Counted from the first letter of the stretch, positions 45,812 through 55,680 are shown. The stretch: DNA of 64,000 bases from Synechococcus sp. JA-3-3Ab (GCF_000013205.1 NC_007775.1:2042501-2106500); one strand, 5' to 3'. Notes: generated from the letters alone by a model not told the origin. Translations and numbers: made by a program.

Positions 45812-46081
45812 AACAACCATGGGTTATCTCATAAACAAGCTTAGGTTTCCCTGGGGAAGGTAGTCCGGCTTTTTAAATTTTTCCAGTAACACCGGCTACG
45901 CAGCCGACAGCCGTACTTTTAGGCTTCTTCTGTGCCAGAGGGATCCCGCTTCTCCCCAGAATTGTTGGGTGGGGAGATTGGCCTGGGCAACTTTCTGGGA
46001 TCTGGACGACAAGGGATCCCACCTCGGCGCCAGGAATGATACCTTGAACAAAGGCGTAGGATCTCGACCGGAGCGACAGCC

Positions 46082-46447
46082 ATGCTGAAATGCACCACCC
46101 GCCACGTTCACATCTTTGCTGGCGAGGTGACCGCCGATAACCACTTTGTGCCTCGCGACGATCTGCTCACCCTCGATGTGGATCCCGACAACGAGCTGGT
46201 CTGGAACGATGCCGCCTTGCAGAAGGTCTATGCTCGTTTTGAGGAATTGGTAGAAGAGTACAGGGGCCGGGATCTGACTGAGTACAACCTGCGGCGCATC
46301 GGCTCTGACCTGGAACACTTCATTCGCTCTCTCCTCAAGCAAGGGGAAATTGCCTACAACCTGCAGGGGCGTACCCCCAACTACAGCATGGGCTTCCCCC
46401 AGATCCCTGCTGAAGAAATTGTCGGCCAGTACATCCCCAAAGGTTAG
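46082..46447 (+). CDS. ndhM: NAD(P)H-quinone oxidoreductase subunit M
   Basis: NdhM is a peripheral subunit of the photosynthetic NDH-1 complex, used for cyclic electron flow and respiration. The 121-residue protein shows LTLDVDPDNELVWNDAALQK, DLTEYNLRRIGSDLEHFIRS and the end NYSMGFPQIP, all diagnostic. The N-terminus MLKCTTRHVHIFAGEV is typical. It is followed 75 bases later by the DUF2996 gene, and both end before a strong hairpin terminator. Confidence 0.96.
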   Translation: MLKCTTRHVHIFAGEVTADNHFVPRDDLLTLDVDPDNELVWNDAALQKVYARFEELVEEYRGRDLTEYNLRRIGSDLEHFIRSLLKQGEIAYNLQGRTPNYSMGFPQIPAEEIVGQYIPKG

Positions 46448-46521
46448 CCTCTCTTCCATCCCTGACTCTGGGCCTGCCAGCCCGCACGCCAATCGTTGAC
46501 CTGTTATCGGAGTATCAGCCC

Positions 46522-46974
46522 ATGTCTGGAGAACCTACCCCCGCCCAGGAAACCGCTGTCGAAAAGCCGGCCCGGGTTGAGGCCGCCAACCCTGCTCCCA
46601 AGGAGACTGACACTGCCCAAGCCTCGCCCAAAGCCGCAGCAAAAAAACCAGCCAAGGAAGAGAAGCCTTTCGAGCAACTCATTGCAGAAGATGTGATCCC
46701 GGCAACCATCGCCGCTTTTCAGAAACGCGGCGTCACCGATCTGCAACTGCGGCTGGAGGGCAAGACGCTGATTGGCTCGTTTGCCGGCGGCAAAAAGCAG
46801 TTTAGCGTCCTCTTTGCCGAGGGATCCCTCAATGGGCCCAAGTTCTTCCGCTGCGCTATTGAAGGATCCCCGGCCAGCACCATTGAGTCTTTTATGATCG
46901 ACGAGCGTCGCGTCGATGTGCCCCTGTTCGTGTTCTATCTGCTGCAGCGCCTCTATGCCCAGCAGTGGTATTGA
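46522..46974 (+). CDS. DUF2996 family protein
   Basis: The 150-residue protein has a disordered Ala/Pro/Lys-rich N-terminus (about residues 1-50) and a conserved domain: PFEQLIAEDVIPATIAAFQK, LRLEGKTLIGSFAGGKKQF, and the end FYLLQRLYAQQWY. This matches the cyanobacteria/plastid DUF2996 family as I recall it. Its function is unknown. It is probably cotranscribed with ndhM. Confidence 0.78.
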   Translation: MSGEPTPAQETAVEKPARVEAANPAPKETDTAQASPKAAAKKPAKEEKPFEQLIAEDVIPATIAAFQKRGVTDLQLRLEGKTLIGSFAGGKKQFSVLFAEGSLNGPKFFRCAIEGSPASTIESFMIDERRVDVPLFVFYLLQRLYAQQWY

Positions 46975-47058
46975 GCGATCCCAGGCAGATGCCTGAGCCG
47001 CCAGCCAAACCCGTAGGCAGCGCAGCCAGAGATTGAGCTAGCCACCTGTTAGGCAAGG

Positions 47059-47088
47059 AAGGGATCCCCGGACAGGGATCCCTTTTCG
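47059..47088 (+). terminator. hairpin terminator after DUF2996 gene
   Basis: AAGGGATCCC, loop CGGACA, then GGGATCCCTT gives a 10-base stem followed by TTTTC. It lies about 85 bases past the stop at 46974 and before glgA. The stem is built from two GGGATCCC palindromes. Confidence 0.65.
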
Positions 47089-47171
47089 CTGAGGCGGGGG
47101 ATGGGCTGTAGAAGCCAAAAGAGATTATCTTTTGTGAAGAAAAGTAAGGCGGTGCTACGGGAGAGCGCGAA

Positions 47172-48647
47172 ATGTACATCGTGCAGATTGCGTCGGAATG
47201 TGCCCCGGTCATCAAGGCGGGGGGGCTGGGGGATGTGGTGTACGGCCTCAGCCGAGAGCTGGAAGTGCGGGGCCACTGTGTCGAGCTGGTTTTGCCCAAG
47301 TACGACACCATGCGCTACGACCAGATCTGGGGCTTGCACGACGCCTATCGCGACCTCTGGGTGCCCTGGTATGGGGGAGCTATTCACTGCTCGGTGTACT
47401 GCGGCTGGGTACATGGCCGCCTTTGCTTTTTTATTGAGCCCCACTCCGGCGACAACTTTTTTAATCGTGGCTGCTACTACGGCTGCCCGGACGACAACAT
47501 GCGCTTTGCTTTTTTCAGCAAGGCGGCTCTGGAGTTTCTTCTCAAAAGCAATAAGCGCCCCGATATCATTCATTGTCACGATTGGCAGACAGGATTGGTG
47601 CCGGTGCTGCTCTTTGAGATTTACAAGTACCACGGCATGGAAAACCAGCGGGTATGCTACACCATCCACAACTTTAAACACCAAGGCTTTGGCGGCCCGG
47701 AAATCCTCTGGGCCACCGGCCTCAACCGGGAGCCCTATTACTTTCATTACGACCGCCTGCGAGATAACTTTAACCCCTTTGCCCTCAACTTTATGAAGGG
47801 CGGGATCGTCTTTTCCAACTTCGTGACCACCGTTTCCCCCACCCATGCCCTGGAAGCGCGATTTGGTAATTACAACTATGGACTGGGACACACTCTTTAC
47901 TTGCACCAGCACAAGTTTCGCGGCGTCTTGAATGGCATCGACTACGATATTTGGAACCCTGAGATCGATCGCTTTATTCCTTTTCACTACACGGCGCAAA
48001 CTTTGGAAAACAAGGCCAAAAACAAAAAAGCACTGCGGGATCAGCTATGGCTACAAGATGTTGATAAGCCCATTGTGGCCTATATTGGGCGGCTGGACGA
48101 GCAAAAAGGCGTGCATCTGGTGCATCATGCCATCTACCGCTCCCTGTTTAAAAATGCCCAATTCGTGCTGCTGGGATCCGCCACGGAGCCGGGGATCGGC
48201 GCCTGGTTTGCCCATGAGAAACGCTACCTCAACGACAACCCCGATGTTCACATCGAGCTGGGCTTCAACGAAGAACTTTCCCACCTCATCTATGCGGGGG
48301 CAGACATCCTTGTGGTGCCCAGCCACTACGAGCCCTGCGGCCTTACCCAGATGATCGGCCTCAAGTACGGCACGGTTCCGGTGGTGAGGGGCGTGGGCGG
48401 CCTGGTGGATACCGTTTTCGACCGCGATTACGACACTCGCAAATTGCCGGAGCAGCGCAATGGCTACGTGTTCTACCACACGGATCGCGCGGCTCTGGAG
48501 TCGGCGCTGGATCGGGCCATCGACCTGTGGTACACCGCTCCCGACCAGTTTCGCCAACTGCAAGTCCAGGGCATGAGCTACGACTACTCCTGGAACTACC
48601 CCGGCAAAGAATACCTGGAGATCTACGAGTTCATTCGCCACCGCTGA
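47172..48647 (+). CDS. glgA: glycogen synthase
   Basis: The 491-residue GT5 glycogen synthase transfers glucose from ADP-glucose to glycogen. It shows the donor-site KAGGLGDVVYGLSREL at the N-terminus, HCHDWQTGLVPV near residue 135, NGIDYDIWNP and the second-lobe GRLDEQKGVHLV. PSHYEPCGLTQMIGLKYGT carries the C-terminal active-site Glu. It sits with two branching enzymes in this region (glgB at 39 kb, GH57 at 48.8 kb). Confidence 0.95.
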   Translation: MYIVQIASECAPVIKAGGLGDVVYGLSRELEVRGHCVELVLPKYDTMRYDQIWGLHDAYRDLWVPWYGGAIHCSVYCGWVHGRLCFFIEPHSGDNFFNRGCYYGCPDDNMRFAFFSKAALEFLLKSNKRPDIIHCHDWQTGLVPVLLFEIYKYHGMENQRVCYTIHNFKHQGFGGPEILWATGLNREPYYFHYDRLRDNFNPFALNFMKGGIVFSNFVTTVSPTHALEARFGNYNYGLGHTLYLHQHKFRGVLNGIDYDIWNPEIDRFIPFHYTAQTLENKAKNKKALRDQLWLQDVDKPIVAYIGRLDEQKGVHLVHHAIYRSLFKNAQFVLLGSATEPGIGAWFAHEKRYLNDNPDVHIELGFNEELSHLIYAGADILVVPSHYEPCGLTQMIGLKYGTVPVVRGVGGLVDTVFDRDYDTRKLPEQRNGYVFYHTDRAALESALDRAIDLWYTAPDQFRQLQVQGMSYDYSWNYPGKEYLEIYEFIRHR

Positions 48648-48796
48648 GCGATCCCCAGCGATCCCAGCCCTTGACCACAAGGGGGAAATGCTGGACGATA
48701 GGTAGCAATGCCGCTCTTAACCTTCCCTACAGATTTATTGCCGGGGAAGGGGAGCTTGCTCGGTTATCTTCTCCTACCTGAGGATCCCTGGCCGCT

Positions 48797-50407
48797 ATGA
48801 TGGGCTATCTCGCCTTGGTACTCCACGCACACCTGCCCTTTGTGCGCCACCCTGAGCAGGACTTCGTGCTGGAAGAAGAATGGCTCTACGAAGCCATCAC
48901 CGAGACCTATGTCCCGCTGCTGCACATGTTCGAGGGGCTGCGGCGAGATGGCATCGACTTTCGCTTCACCATGTCCCTGACGCCGCCCTTGGTGTCGATG
49001 CTGCGGGATCCCTTGCTGCAGGAGCGCTACGACCACTACCTAACCAAGTTGGAAGAGCTGGCCCAACTGGAATACGACAAGAACGCCACCAACGGCCACA
49101 TTCGCTACCTGGCCGAGCACTACATCAAGCAATTTGCCATGGTGCGCGATCTCTGGGAGCGCTACGACCGGGATCTGGTGCGGGCCTTCAAACAGTTTCA
49201 AGACAGCGGCAACCTGGAGATCATTACCTGCGCGGCTACCCACGGCTACCTGCCCTTGATGCAGATGTACCCGCAGGCGGTATGGGCCCAACTTATCGTG
49301 GCCTGCGAGCACTACAACGAACACTTTGGCCAATGGCCAAGAGGGATCTGGCTGCCGGAGTGCGCCTACTACCAGGGGCTGGAGCGGATGATCGCCGATG
49401 CCGGCCTGCGCTACATGATCACCGACGCCCACGGTTTGCTCTATGCCAAGCCGCGGCCCCGCTACGGCATGTACGCCCCCATCTTCACCGAGACTGGCGT
49501 TGCCGTCTTCGGTCGGGATCACGAGTCTTCGCAGCAGGTGTGGTCAGCGGAGGTGGGCTACCCTGGGGATCCCGTCTATCGCGAGTTCTACAAAGACCTG
49601 GGGTACGAGGCCGACTACGAGTACATCAAGCCCTACATCATGCCCAACGGCCAGCGGAAAAACACCGGCATCAAGTACCACCGCATCACGGGGCGCAACC
49701 TCGATCTGGGACAGAAGCAACTTTACGATCCCTACTGGGCCAGGGAGAAGGCGGCAGAACATGCGGGCAACTTCATGTTCAACCGCCAGCGGCAGATCGA
49801 GTATTTGTACAGCGTCATGGGGCGTCCGCCGCTGGTGGTGGCCCCTTATGATGCCGAGCTGTTCGGCCATTGGTGGTATGAGGGCCCCTGGTTTTTGGAT
49901 TTCCTCATTCGCAAGAGCTACTTCGACCAAAATACCTATCGCATGACTCACCTGGCGGAGTACTTGCGGGAGAACCCCACCCACCAGGTGTGCAAACCTG
50001 CCCAGTCCAGTTGGGGGGCGCGCGGCTTCCACGAGTACTGGCTCAACCCCACCAACGCCTGGATCTACCCCCACCTGCACAAGGCTACCGAGCGGATGAT
50101 CGAGCTGAGCCGCCGCGAGCCTGCCGATGACCTGGAGTGGCGGGCCCTGAACCAGGCGGCGCGGGAATTGCTCCTGGCCCAATCTTCCGACTGGGCCTTC
50201 ATCATGCGCACGGGGACGATGGTTCCCTATGCGGTACGCCGCACCAAATCCCACCTGCTGCGCTTCAATCACCTCTACGAGAAGATCCAAGCCGGCCAGT
50301 TTCGGCGAGAAAAAGCCACCCCTGAAGACGAGCAGTGGCTGGCCAAGGTGGAATACATGGACAACATCTTCCCCAACCTCAACTACCGTGTCTACCGGCC
50401 CCTCTGA
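48797..50407 (+). CDS. GH57 1,4-alpha-glucan branching enzyme
   Basis: The 536-residue protein opens with YLALVLHAHLPFVRHPEQDF, the GH57 signature. The nucleophile Glu is in GIWLPECAYYQGLERM and the acid Asp in VVAPYDAELFGHWWYEG. It ends in a helical C-terminal domain typical of the DUF1957 branching enzymes of thermophiles and cyanobacteria. It starts 149 bases after glgA and is likely linked to glycogen metabolism. The first of two adjacent ATG codons is at 48797 and the second at 48800. Confidence 0.92.
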   Translation: MMGYLALVLHAHLPFVRHPEQDFVLEEEWLYEAITETYVPLLHMFEGLRRDGIDFRFTMSLTPPLVSMLRDPLLQERYDHYLTKLEELAQLEYDKNATNGHIRYLAEHYIKQFAMVRDLWERYDRDLVRAFKQFQDSGNLEIITCAATHGYLPLMQMYPQAVWAQLIVACEHYNEHFGQWPRGIWLPECAYYQGLERMIADAGLRYMITDAHGLLYAKPRPRYGMYAPIFTETGVAVFGRDHESSQQVWSAEVGYPGDPVYREFYKDLGYEADYEYIKPYIMPNGQRKNTGIKYHRITGRNLDLGQKQLYDPYWAREKAAEHAGNFMFNRQRQIEYLYSVMGRPPLVVAPYDAELFGHWWYEGPWFLDFLIRKSYFDQNTYRMTHLAEYLRENPTHQVCKPAQSSWGARGFHEYWLNPTNAWIYPHLHKATERMIELSRREPADDLEWRALNQAARELLLAQSSDWAFIMRTGTMVPYAVRRTKSHLLRFNHLYEKIQAGQFRREKATPEDEQWLAKVEYMDNIFPNLNYRVYRPL

Positions 50408-50689
50408 CCATTGGGTAAGGCCGGAACCTTTTGGCAACTTCCACCCGCACCGCGTGGAAAAAAGAATTTCCGACTACTTGAGCCTCACTCCCCCCCTTCC
50501 TCTTGGACGATGGGCTGGGGTTGGTCGCAGCAGAGGCGCGCTCGGGAAGTGTTTTCTTCAATCGGGTTTGAAACGACTGCAGTTTGAAATAGCCATCATC
50601 GGCATCCCTGCGGACTTTCCGCTGCCGAGGGCGGGCCTTGTTGCGAAGGGATCCCAACTTCCCTGCCCTGATGGCCAGCCCTGCCGGTT

Positions 50690-52486
50690 CTAGAGCTTGG
50701 TGCCGCACTCGGCGCAGAACTTGTGCAGGCTGGGGTTTTTGGTGCCGCAATTGGGGCAGTAAATCAGCTCGGCGGCTTGCTCCAGTTGCCGCTTTTCCGG
50801 CAGGCCGATCATCTGGTAGTTGGCTTTGCCGGCGGGCACCATCGGGTAGCAGTTCTCGTCCCGCTTGACCACAAAATCGACCACCACCGGCCCCTCGTGG
50901 CGCAGCATCTCTTGGATGGCGTCGTCCACTTGATCGGGGTGATCGACGCGCATGCCCTTGACGCCAAAGGCTTCAGCCAGCTTGACGAAATCCGGCATGC
51001 CCGGAGTCATATCCGAGTGGGAGTAGCGCTCGCCGTGGAAAGCCTGCTGCCACTGCCGCACCATGCCCTGCCAGCCGTTGTTGATGATGGCCACCTTGGT
51101 GGCAATGCCGTACTGGGCCACCGTGCCCAGCTCCTGCATGTTCATCTGGAAGCTGGCGTCGCCGCTGATGCAGATCACCTCGGCGTGGGGCAGGGCCACT
51201 TTGACCCCCATGGCCGCCGGGAAACCGTAGCCCATGGTGCCCAGGCCAGAACTGGAGATCCACTGGCGCGGCCCGTTACGCAGAAACTGCGCCGCCCACA
51301 TTTGGTGCTGACCGACATCGGTGGTGTAGTAGGCGTGGGGAGCATGGCGACGAAAGGCATCGATCACCTGCTGCGGGGCGATCACGCCCTCATAGCGGGG
51401 CACCTGCAGGGGGTAGTCCCGTTTCCAGCGCTCGATCCGCTCCAGCCAAGCCTGCGTCTGGCCAGGGGTGTGGGGCATTTTGCTCAGTTGCGCCAACAGC
51501 TCCACCAGGACGGTGCGCACATCTCCCACAATCGGCACGTCCGGAGTGCGGTTTTTGCCCACTTCTGCCGGGTCGATATCAATGTGGATAACCTTGGCGT
51601 GCTTGGCAAATTCGTCCAGCTTGCCGGTTACGCGGTCGTCAAAGCGGGCCCCCACGGCAATCAGCAGGTCGCACTCGGTAACGGCGAAGTTGGCGTAGGC
51701 GGTGCCGTGCATGCCCAGCATCCCCACCGAGAGGGGATCGTTCTCATCGAAGGCCCCTTTGCCCATGAGGGTGGTGGTCACCGGGATCTGATAGGTGTGG
51801 GCCAGCTCGGCAATCTCGGCATGGGCACCCGAGATGATGGCCCCGCCCCCCACGTAGAGCAGGGGCCGCTTGGCCTGCAGGATCAGCTTGGCCGCCGCGT
51901 GGATCTGGCGAGGGTTGCCCCGCACCGTGGGCCGGTAGCCGGGGATATTGACCTCGCTGACCGGCTGGTAGTCGAACTCTTCCAGGCCCACATCTTTGGG
52001 GATGTCGATCAACACTGGACCGGGTCGCCCCGTGCTGGCGATGTGGAAGGCCTCGGCCACAATCCGGGCCATCTGCCGGGGGTCGCGCACCACGTAGGAG
52101 TGTTTGACAATGGGCAGGGTGATGCCAAAAATGTCAGTCTCCTGAAAGCCATCAGTACCAATCAAATGGCGGGGCACCTGGCCAGTAATGGCCACCAGAG
52201 GCACGGAGTCCATTATGGCGTTGGCGATGCCTGTCACCAAATTGGTTGCCCCCGGCCCCGAGGTGGCAAAGCACACCCCCACCTTGCCGGTAGCGCGGGC
52301 GTAGCCATCGGCAGCATGGGCAGCGGCCTGTTCGTGGCGGACTAGGAAATGTTTGAGTAGCCCTTGGGATTCGGCCTTGTACAGCTCGTCGTAGATGGGC
52401 AAGATCGCTCCTCCTGGATAGCCGAAAATGTGCTGCACCCCATGTCGATGCAGGCTATCCACCAGTGCATAGGCCCCTGTTGCCAC
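50690..52486 (-). CDS. ilvB: acetolactate synthase large subunit with C-terminal zinc ribbon
   Basis: The ThDP enzyme condenses pyruvate to acetolactate for branched-chain amino acids. The 598-residue protein shows [15 protein letters not shown], the catalytic Glu in [17 protein letters not shown], and the ThDP/Mg site [20 protein letters not shown]. The normal enzyme ends near QLEQAAEL. Here about 25 residues follow with [20 protein letters not shown], a zinc-ribbon of two CxxC pairs. Such a ribbon is unusual for IlvB. No ilvN is in the window. Confidence 0.95.
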   Translation of the reverse strand: MATGAYALVDSLHRHGVQHIFGYPGGAILPIYDELYKAESQGLLKHFLVRHEQAAAHAADGYARATGKVGVCFATSGPGATNLVTGIANAIMDSVPLVAITGQVPRHLIGTDGFQETDIFGITLPIVKHSYVVRDPRQMARIVAEAFHIASTGRPGPVLIDIPKDVGLEEFDYQPVSEVNIPGYRPTVRGNPRQIHAAAKLILQAKRPLLYVGGGAIISGAHAEIAELAHTYQIPVTTTLMGKGAFDENDPLSVGMLGMHGTAYANFAVTECDLLIAVGARFDDRVTGKLDEFAKHAKVIHIDIDPAEVGKNRTPDVPIVGDVRTVLVELLAQLSKMPHTPGQTQAWLERIERWKRDYPLQVPRYEGVIAPQQVIDAFRRHAPHAYYTTDVGQHQMWAAQFLRNGPRQWISSSGLGTMGYGFPAAMGVKVALPHAEVICISGDASFQMNMQELGTVAQYGIATKVAIINNGWQGMVRQWQQAFHGERYSHSDMTPGMPDFVKLAEAFGVKGMRVDHPDQVDDAIQEMLRHEGPVVVDFVVKRDENCYPMVPAGKANYQMIGLPEKRQLEQAAELIYCPNCGTKNPSLHKFCAECGTKL

Positions 52487-52914
52487 GATATCTTCTCCCC
52501 ACTGAAGACGACCGAGCGCTCAACCTGAAGGGTTTGAGCTAGAAGACCAGCCAGCTATTGGCCGGCTTTTTAGGTTGTGTATTTAATTCAACAGTCTAGC
52601 AGGGGTTTGCTCCGCAGGGTTGAGATTTGCCTGGGGGGTGGCAACCGGTTTTTTCCTTCACCCTGCTTTTGCCTTGGAGAGCCCTTTAAGGCTGAGCTGT
52701 CGCATCCCCAGCAGAGGTGGCTCTAGATGAGAAGGGATCCGCTGCCCTGGGGATCCTGCGCTGCAAAACCTGCCCAGGCCGACGTGAGACCATCCGGTTC
52801 TCAGAGGGTTGAACCTGAAATTGATGGCATCCTCCCCTCAATATTTATTGAGGGGATTATTGCCCCTCGAGCTCCCCTACTTCTCTAAAACCTGCTGTTA
52901 TCTATCTAGGTTTG
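52487..52914. other. ilvB upstream region
   Basis: This gap holds the ilvB leader, with the GAGCGCTC palindrome (52514-52521) and a hairpin (52549-52567). I saw no convincing small gene in the rest (52600-52914), which is low in motifs. Confidence 0.4.
52549..52571 (+). terminator. terminator-like hairpin in ilvB upstream region
   Basis: AGCC-A-GC, loop TATTG, GC-C-GGCT followed by TTTTT (52567-52571). As written it would end plus-strand transcription, but no plus-strand gene precedes it closely. On the minus strand it lies 63 bases before the ilvB ATG and could fold in the leader RNA. Confidence 0.4.
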
Positions 52915-53174
52915 ATGATTGCGATGCTGGTCGGCAACCCGCTGGCTGGCCTCAAGACCGGCCCAGAGCCGGTTTTTGCCCAGTCTTCTGTCTCAGCAAT
53001 CGATGAAGAAACTATTGGATTGCTCGCTTAGTTGTTCCCGCTGCTTCCGTTGAAGAAGTCGAACTGGAGCGGGAGAATGGGCGCTGGGTTTGGAAGGTGG
53101 GGTTTGCCAACGACATTGAGGTCAAAATCGATGGCAGAGCCGGGAAAATTCTAGACATCGATGATGACTGGTAG
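52915..53174 (+). pseudogene. frameshifted PepSY-like small protein
   Basis: The 3' half reads SVEEVELERENGRWVWKVGF, then EVKIDGRAGKILDIDDDW and a stop at 53174, which matches the PepSY pattern. It is out of frame with an upstream stretch that begins at ATG 52915 (MIAMLVGNPLAG..FAQSSVSAIDEETIGLLA) and stops at about 53030. The two halves suit a secreted PepSY protein if joined by one frameshift near 53015-53030. A sequencing error or a real frameshift would look the same here. Confidence 0.5.
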
Positions 53175-53213
53175 TTGGGCTGCTGCAAGAGCCCAAGAGA
53201 GGGCTGACGAGTT

Positions 53214-53765
53214 CTATCGGATCCTCGAGCGGCTGCTGCGCAGGATGAGCCATGCCAATTCCAAGGCCGGCCCCAGCACTCGCCAGGCGCGAAAGCAAAG
53301 CAGCAGGGATCCCTGTCCGTGCCAGCCGGTGTGGGCGAAGGTCAAGCGCAGGTGGCAAGCCAGCGAGGGGGGGAGGGTTGCCAAAAGCCCTAGGCACTGC
53401 CCCGTCAAGGCCGGGTCGGCAAAGCCGATTTCCAGGCCGCCTCGCCAGGACTGGATCTGGATCCCCTCGGCCAACCGCCTCAGAAGGGGCCAGAAGCGAG
53501 GCCAGTCGGCAAAGGAGAGACGGCAGCCCACCCAGGCTGGCCAATGCCCGCGAACGTATAGGGACCCGCAGCGCCATTCCCAACCCCGACGGCTGCCCCG
53601 CAGAGCCAAGCCCCTCCACCCGCGCCATTCCCCAACCCAGGCGAGGGGGCCCTGCCAAGGCTTGCGGTAGCGCAGCAGGAGCTGTTGTGGCCAGAACAAA
53701 AACAGCCCCAACCCCGTGACCAGCAACAGCCCTGCCAGGCGCTGGATGACCTCAGGCCAGCCCAT
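53214..53765 (-). CDS. hypothetical protein with N-terminal membrane segment
   Basis: The 183-residue protein has a hydrophobic N-terminus (LAGLLLVTGLGLFLFWPQQLL, about residues 10-30) and a Trp/Arg/Gly-rich soluble part (WVGEWRGWRGLALRGSRRG). Its start overlaps the thioesterase stop by 14 bases, so the two are translationally linked. I do not recognise the family. The high Trp and Arg content is unusual but shows no sign of frame loss. Confidence 0.6.
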   Translation of the reverse strand: MGWPEVIQRLAGLLLVTGLGLFLFWPQQLLLRYRKPWQGPLAWVGEWRGWRGLALRGSRRGWEWRCGSLYVRGHWPAWVGCRLSFADWPRFWPLLRRLAEGIQIQSWRGGLEIGFADPALTGQCLGLLATLPPSLACHLRLTFAHTGWHGQGSLLLCFRAWRVLGPALELAWLILRSSRSRIR

Positions 53766-54171
53766 AGCGAGCCAGAAAACGGGGCAAATCGACCACCTGA
53801 CAGGTATAGGATCCCTGCATGACCAAGCGCCCCTGCTGCGTGATCTTCACCTGAAATTCAATGCGCCTTCCCACCGCTTGCACAACCTCAACCTGAACGT
53901 GTAGAGGATCCCCGACCACGGCTGCCGAGCAGTGTTCCAGGGCAAAGCGGATCCCGACGACGGCTTCTTCCCCCTCGTAGAAGGGCTGCAAGGTGTTGTG
54001 GCCGCACCGCTCGATCAGCGCCAACAGCGCCGGGGATCCGATCACCCTCACGCCGGGGTTGCCCAGGGCCTCTGCCGTTTGCTCGGGGCCGGGGATCCCT
54101 TGCCAGGTGCCGCGGGTGCCGAGAGGAACAGGTTTCACGGTCTGGGAGCCCCAACAGGCGAGGGTGGGCAT
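53752..54171 (-). CDS. thioesterase-like hot-dog protein (FlK-like)
   Basis: The 139-residue protein matches hot-dog thioesterases of the fluoroacetyl-CoA thioesterase type: SPALLALIERCGHNTLQPF, VGIRFALEHCSAAVVGDPLH (the Thr/Glu/His catalytic area) and a beta-rich end. The usual His in the second motif is retained (ALEHCSA). The natural substrate is unknown. It starts directly after the stop of the membrane-protein gene upstream on the same strand. Confidence 0.68.
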   Translation of the reverse strand: MPTLACWGSQTVKPVPLGTRGTWQGIPGPEQTAEALGNPGVRVIGSPALLALIERCGHNTLQPFYEGEEAVVGIRFALEHCSAAVVGDPLHVQVEVVQAVGRRIEFQVKITQQGRLVMQGSYTCQVVDLPRFLARYGLA

Positions 54172-55680
54172 TTAGCGGGATGCAGTCCTGGACTGCCACA
54201 GGCGCCAGCCCTGCCCAAGCAAGAGGCAGAGAACCAGGATCCCGACGAGAACCACCAGCACCAGGGCCCGCTCCAGGCGGGTGGCATAGAACCCCGTCAC
54301 CGTCCAGTTGCGGCTGAGGTTGGAGCCCAAAATGGCAAGCATAGCCAGGCCCAAAGCTTGGGTCCCTGTCCAAGGTGCCCTTCCCCTTTCTTGGTTTAGG
54401 GCTATGGGCTGCAGCGCTGCCAAGATCAAGGCGGTGATCAAGGCTGCCAGCAAGAAGGCCGCCTGCGGCTGGGCGTGGACGAAATAGCCCACCCCCAGCG
54501 GCAGGAGCAGGCTGGCCAGCGTCAGGCCGATCCCCGTCGGCAGCGGCCTGTCTTGCCCGTACACCCAGTGGACAAGCGCTGCCAGCCCCATGCTCGCCAT
54601 GCCCAGGTACAGCGCCGCCGCCACATAGGGCTGGGTGAGGTCGATCCCGGCCACCTGCAGGTTGAACTGGTGCAGCAGGTTTTGCAGCAGGGGTTGGGCC
54701 GACAAAAACAGGGCGGCCATTGCCCCCCAGCGGCTGGGAAAAGCCAGACACCCCAGCCCCAGCAGCGCCGCCCCGTAGGATCCCCCCAGCCGCAGCGCCA
54801 GCAGCGCCCCACCGCCTACCAGCGTCAGGCTCACACAGGCCCGCCAGAGCAAGGCCTCTTTCCCCTCGGGTGCCGGGATCCCGCCCTCCAAAGCCAGCAG
54901 AGCCCACGAGAGCAGCACCCCCGCCCCGTACAGCAGCGCCCAAAAGGGATCCTGGTACAGCCCGTTGCGCACCAGGGCCAAAGCCAGCGCCGTCGCCACC
55001 AGCCATCCCACACCGTGCCCCAGGGCCGACAGCAGCCGGTTGGAGCCCACCTCGCTGTCGCGCGAGGACTCCGTCCCGCTGGCGGGAACGGGGAGGATCA
55101 GCAGGGGCAGCGTGCCCGCCACCAGGCTGAGGGCAGCCAGCCCCACCGGCAGCAGCACCGACCAAGGGAGATCTTGGGGGGAGCCCATCTCCAGCAGGCG
55201 GGATCCCCAGGTCAAGGCGGCGATGCCGCTCCAGCCCTGGCCCAGACCCATCAGCACAGACAGCATCTCCGCCTCGGCCAAGCAGCCCAGCAACGGGATC
55301 CCCACCAAGCCCATCCCCAGGCCGCAGCCCCACAGCAGCAGAGAAAAAGCAGCTCCCGCCTCAGATTCCTCGAAAGCACCGCGGGCTAGGCCCCACACGC
55401 TGGCCAAGCTGAGCAGCAGCACCGCCAGCCCCTGCCCGGCCCGCCCGCAGCCGCTCAAGCCCAGCAGACCCAACCCCACCAGTCCCCCCAGCAACACCGC
55501 TAGCGGGATCGGCTCCGACAACTGTCCCAGCCCTGCCCCCAGCGCCGCCAAGGCTGCCAAGCCCAGCCCCACTGCCGGCTGCCAACGGCGAAGGGATCCC
55601 CAGCGGCGATAGCGAATCGCTTCCAACAGCAAAACCACCAAGCCAATTGCAGCCCCAATCGCCAGCGCTCCGCTTACCAT
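54172..55680 (-). CDS. polytopic membrane protein, unknown function
   Basis: The 502-residue protein is almost wholly hydrophobic, with about 14 helices separated by short loops (LAIGAAIGLVVLLLEAIRY, LLSLASVWGLARGAF, ALFLSAQPLLQNLLHQFNLQ, and so on). The Glu/Asp residues within helices are few. The pattern resembles NDH-type antiporter subunits in length only, and I see none of their motifs. It stops one base before the thioesterase ATG and probably forms an operon with it. Confidence 0.6.
   Translation of the reverse strand: MVSGALAIGAAIGLVVLLLEAIRYRRWGSLRRWQPAVGLGLAALAALGAGLGQLSEPIPLAVLLGGLVGLGLLGLSGCGRAGQGLAVLLLSLASVWGLARGAFEESEAGAAFSLLLWGCGLGMGLVGIPLLGCLAEAEMLSVLMGLGQGWSGIAALTWGSRLLEMGSPQDLPWSVLLPVGLAALSLVAGTLPLLILPVPASGTESSRDSEVGSNRLLSALGHGVGWLVATALALALVRNGLYQDPFWALLYGAGVLLSWALLALEGGIPAPEGKEALLWRACVSLTLVGGGALLALRLGGSYGAALLGLGCLAFPSRWGAMAALFLSAQPLLQNLLHQFNLQVAGIDLTQPYVAAALYLGMASMGLAALVHWVYGQDRPLPTGIGLTLASLLLPLGVGYFVHAQPQAAFLLAALITALILAALQPIALNQERGRAPWTGTQALGLAMLAILGSNLSRNWTVTGFYATRLERALVLVVLVGILVLCLLLGQGWRLWQSRTASR

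Noticed and set aside
48708-48800. 30-codon plus-strand frame before the GH57 gene, overlapping its ATG
   Set aside because: It has no match to small photosystem or cytochrome b6f subunits that I know, so an overlap by chance is more likely.
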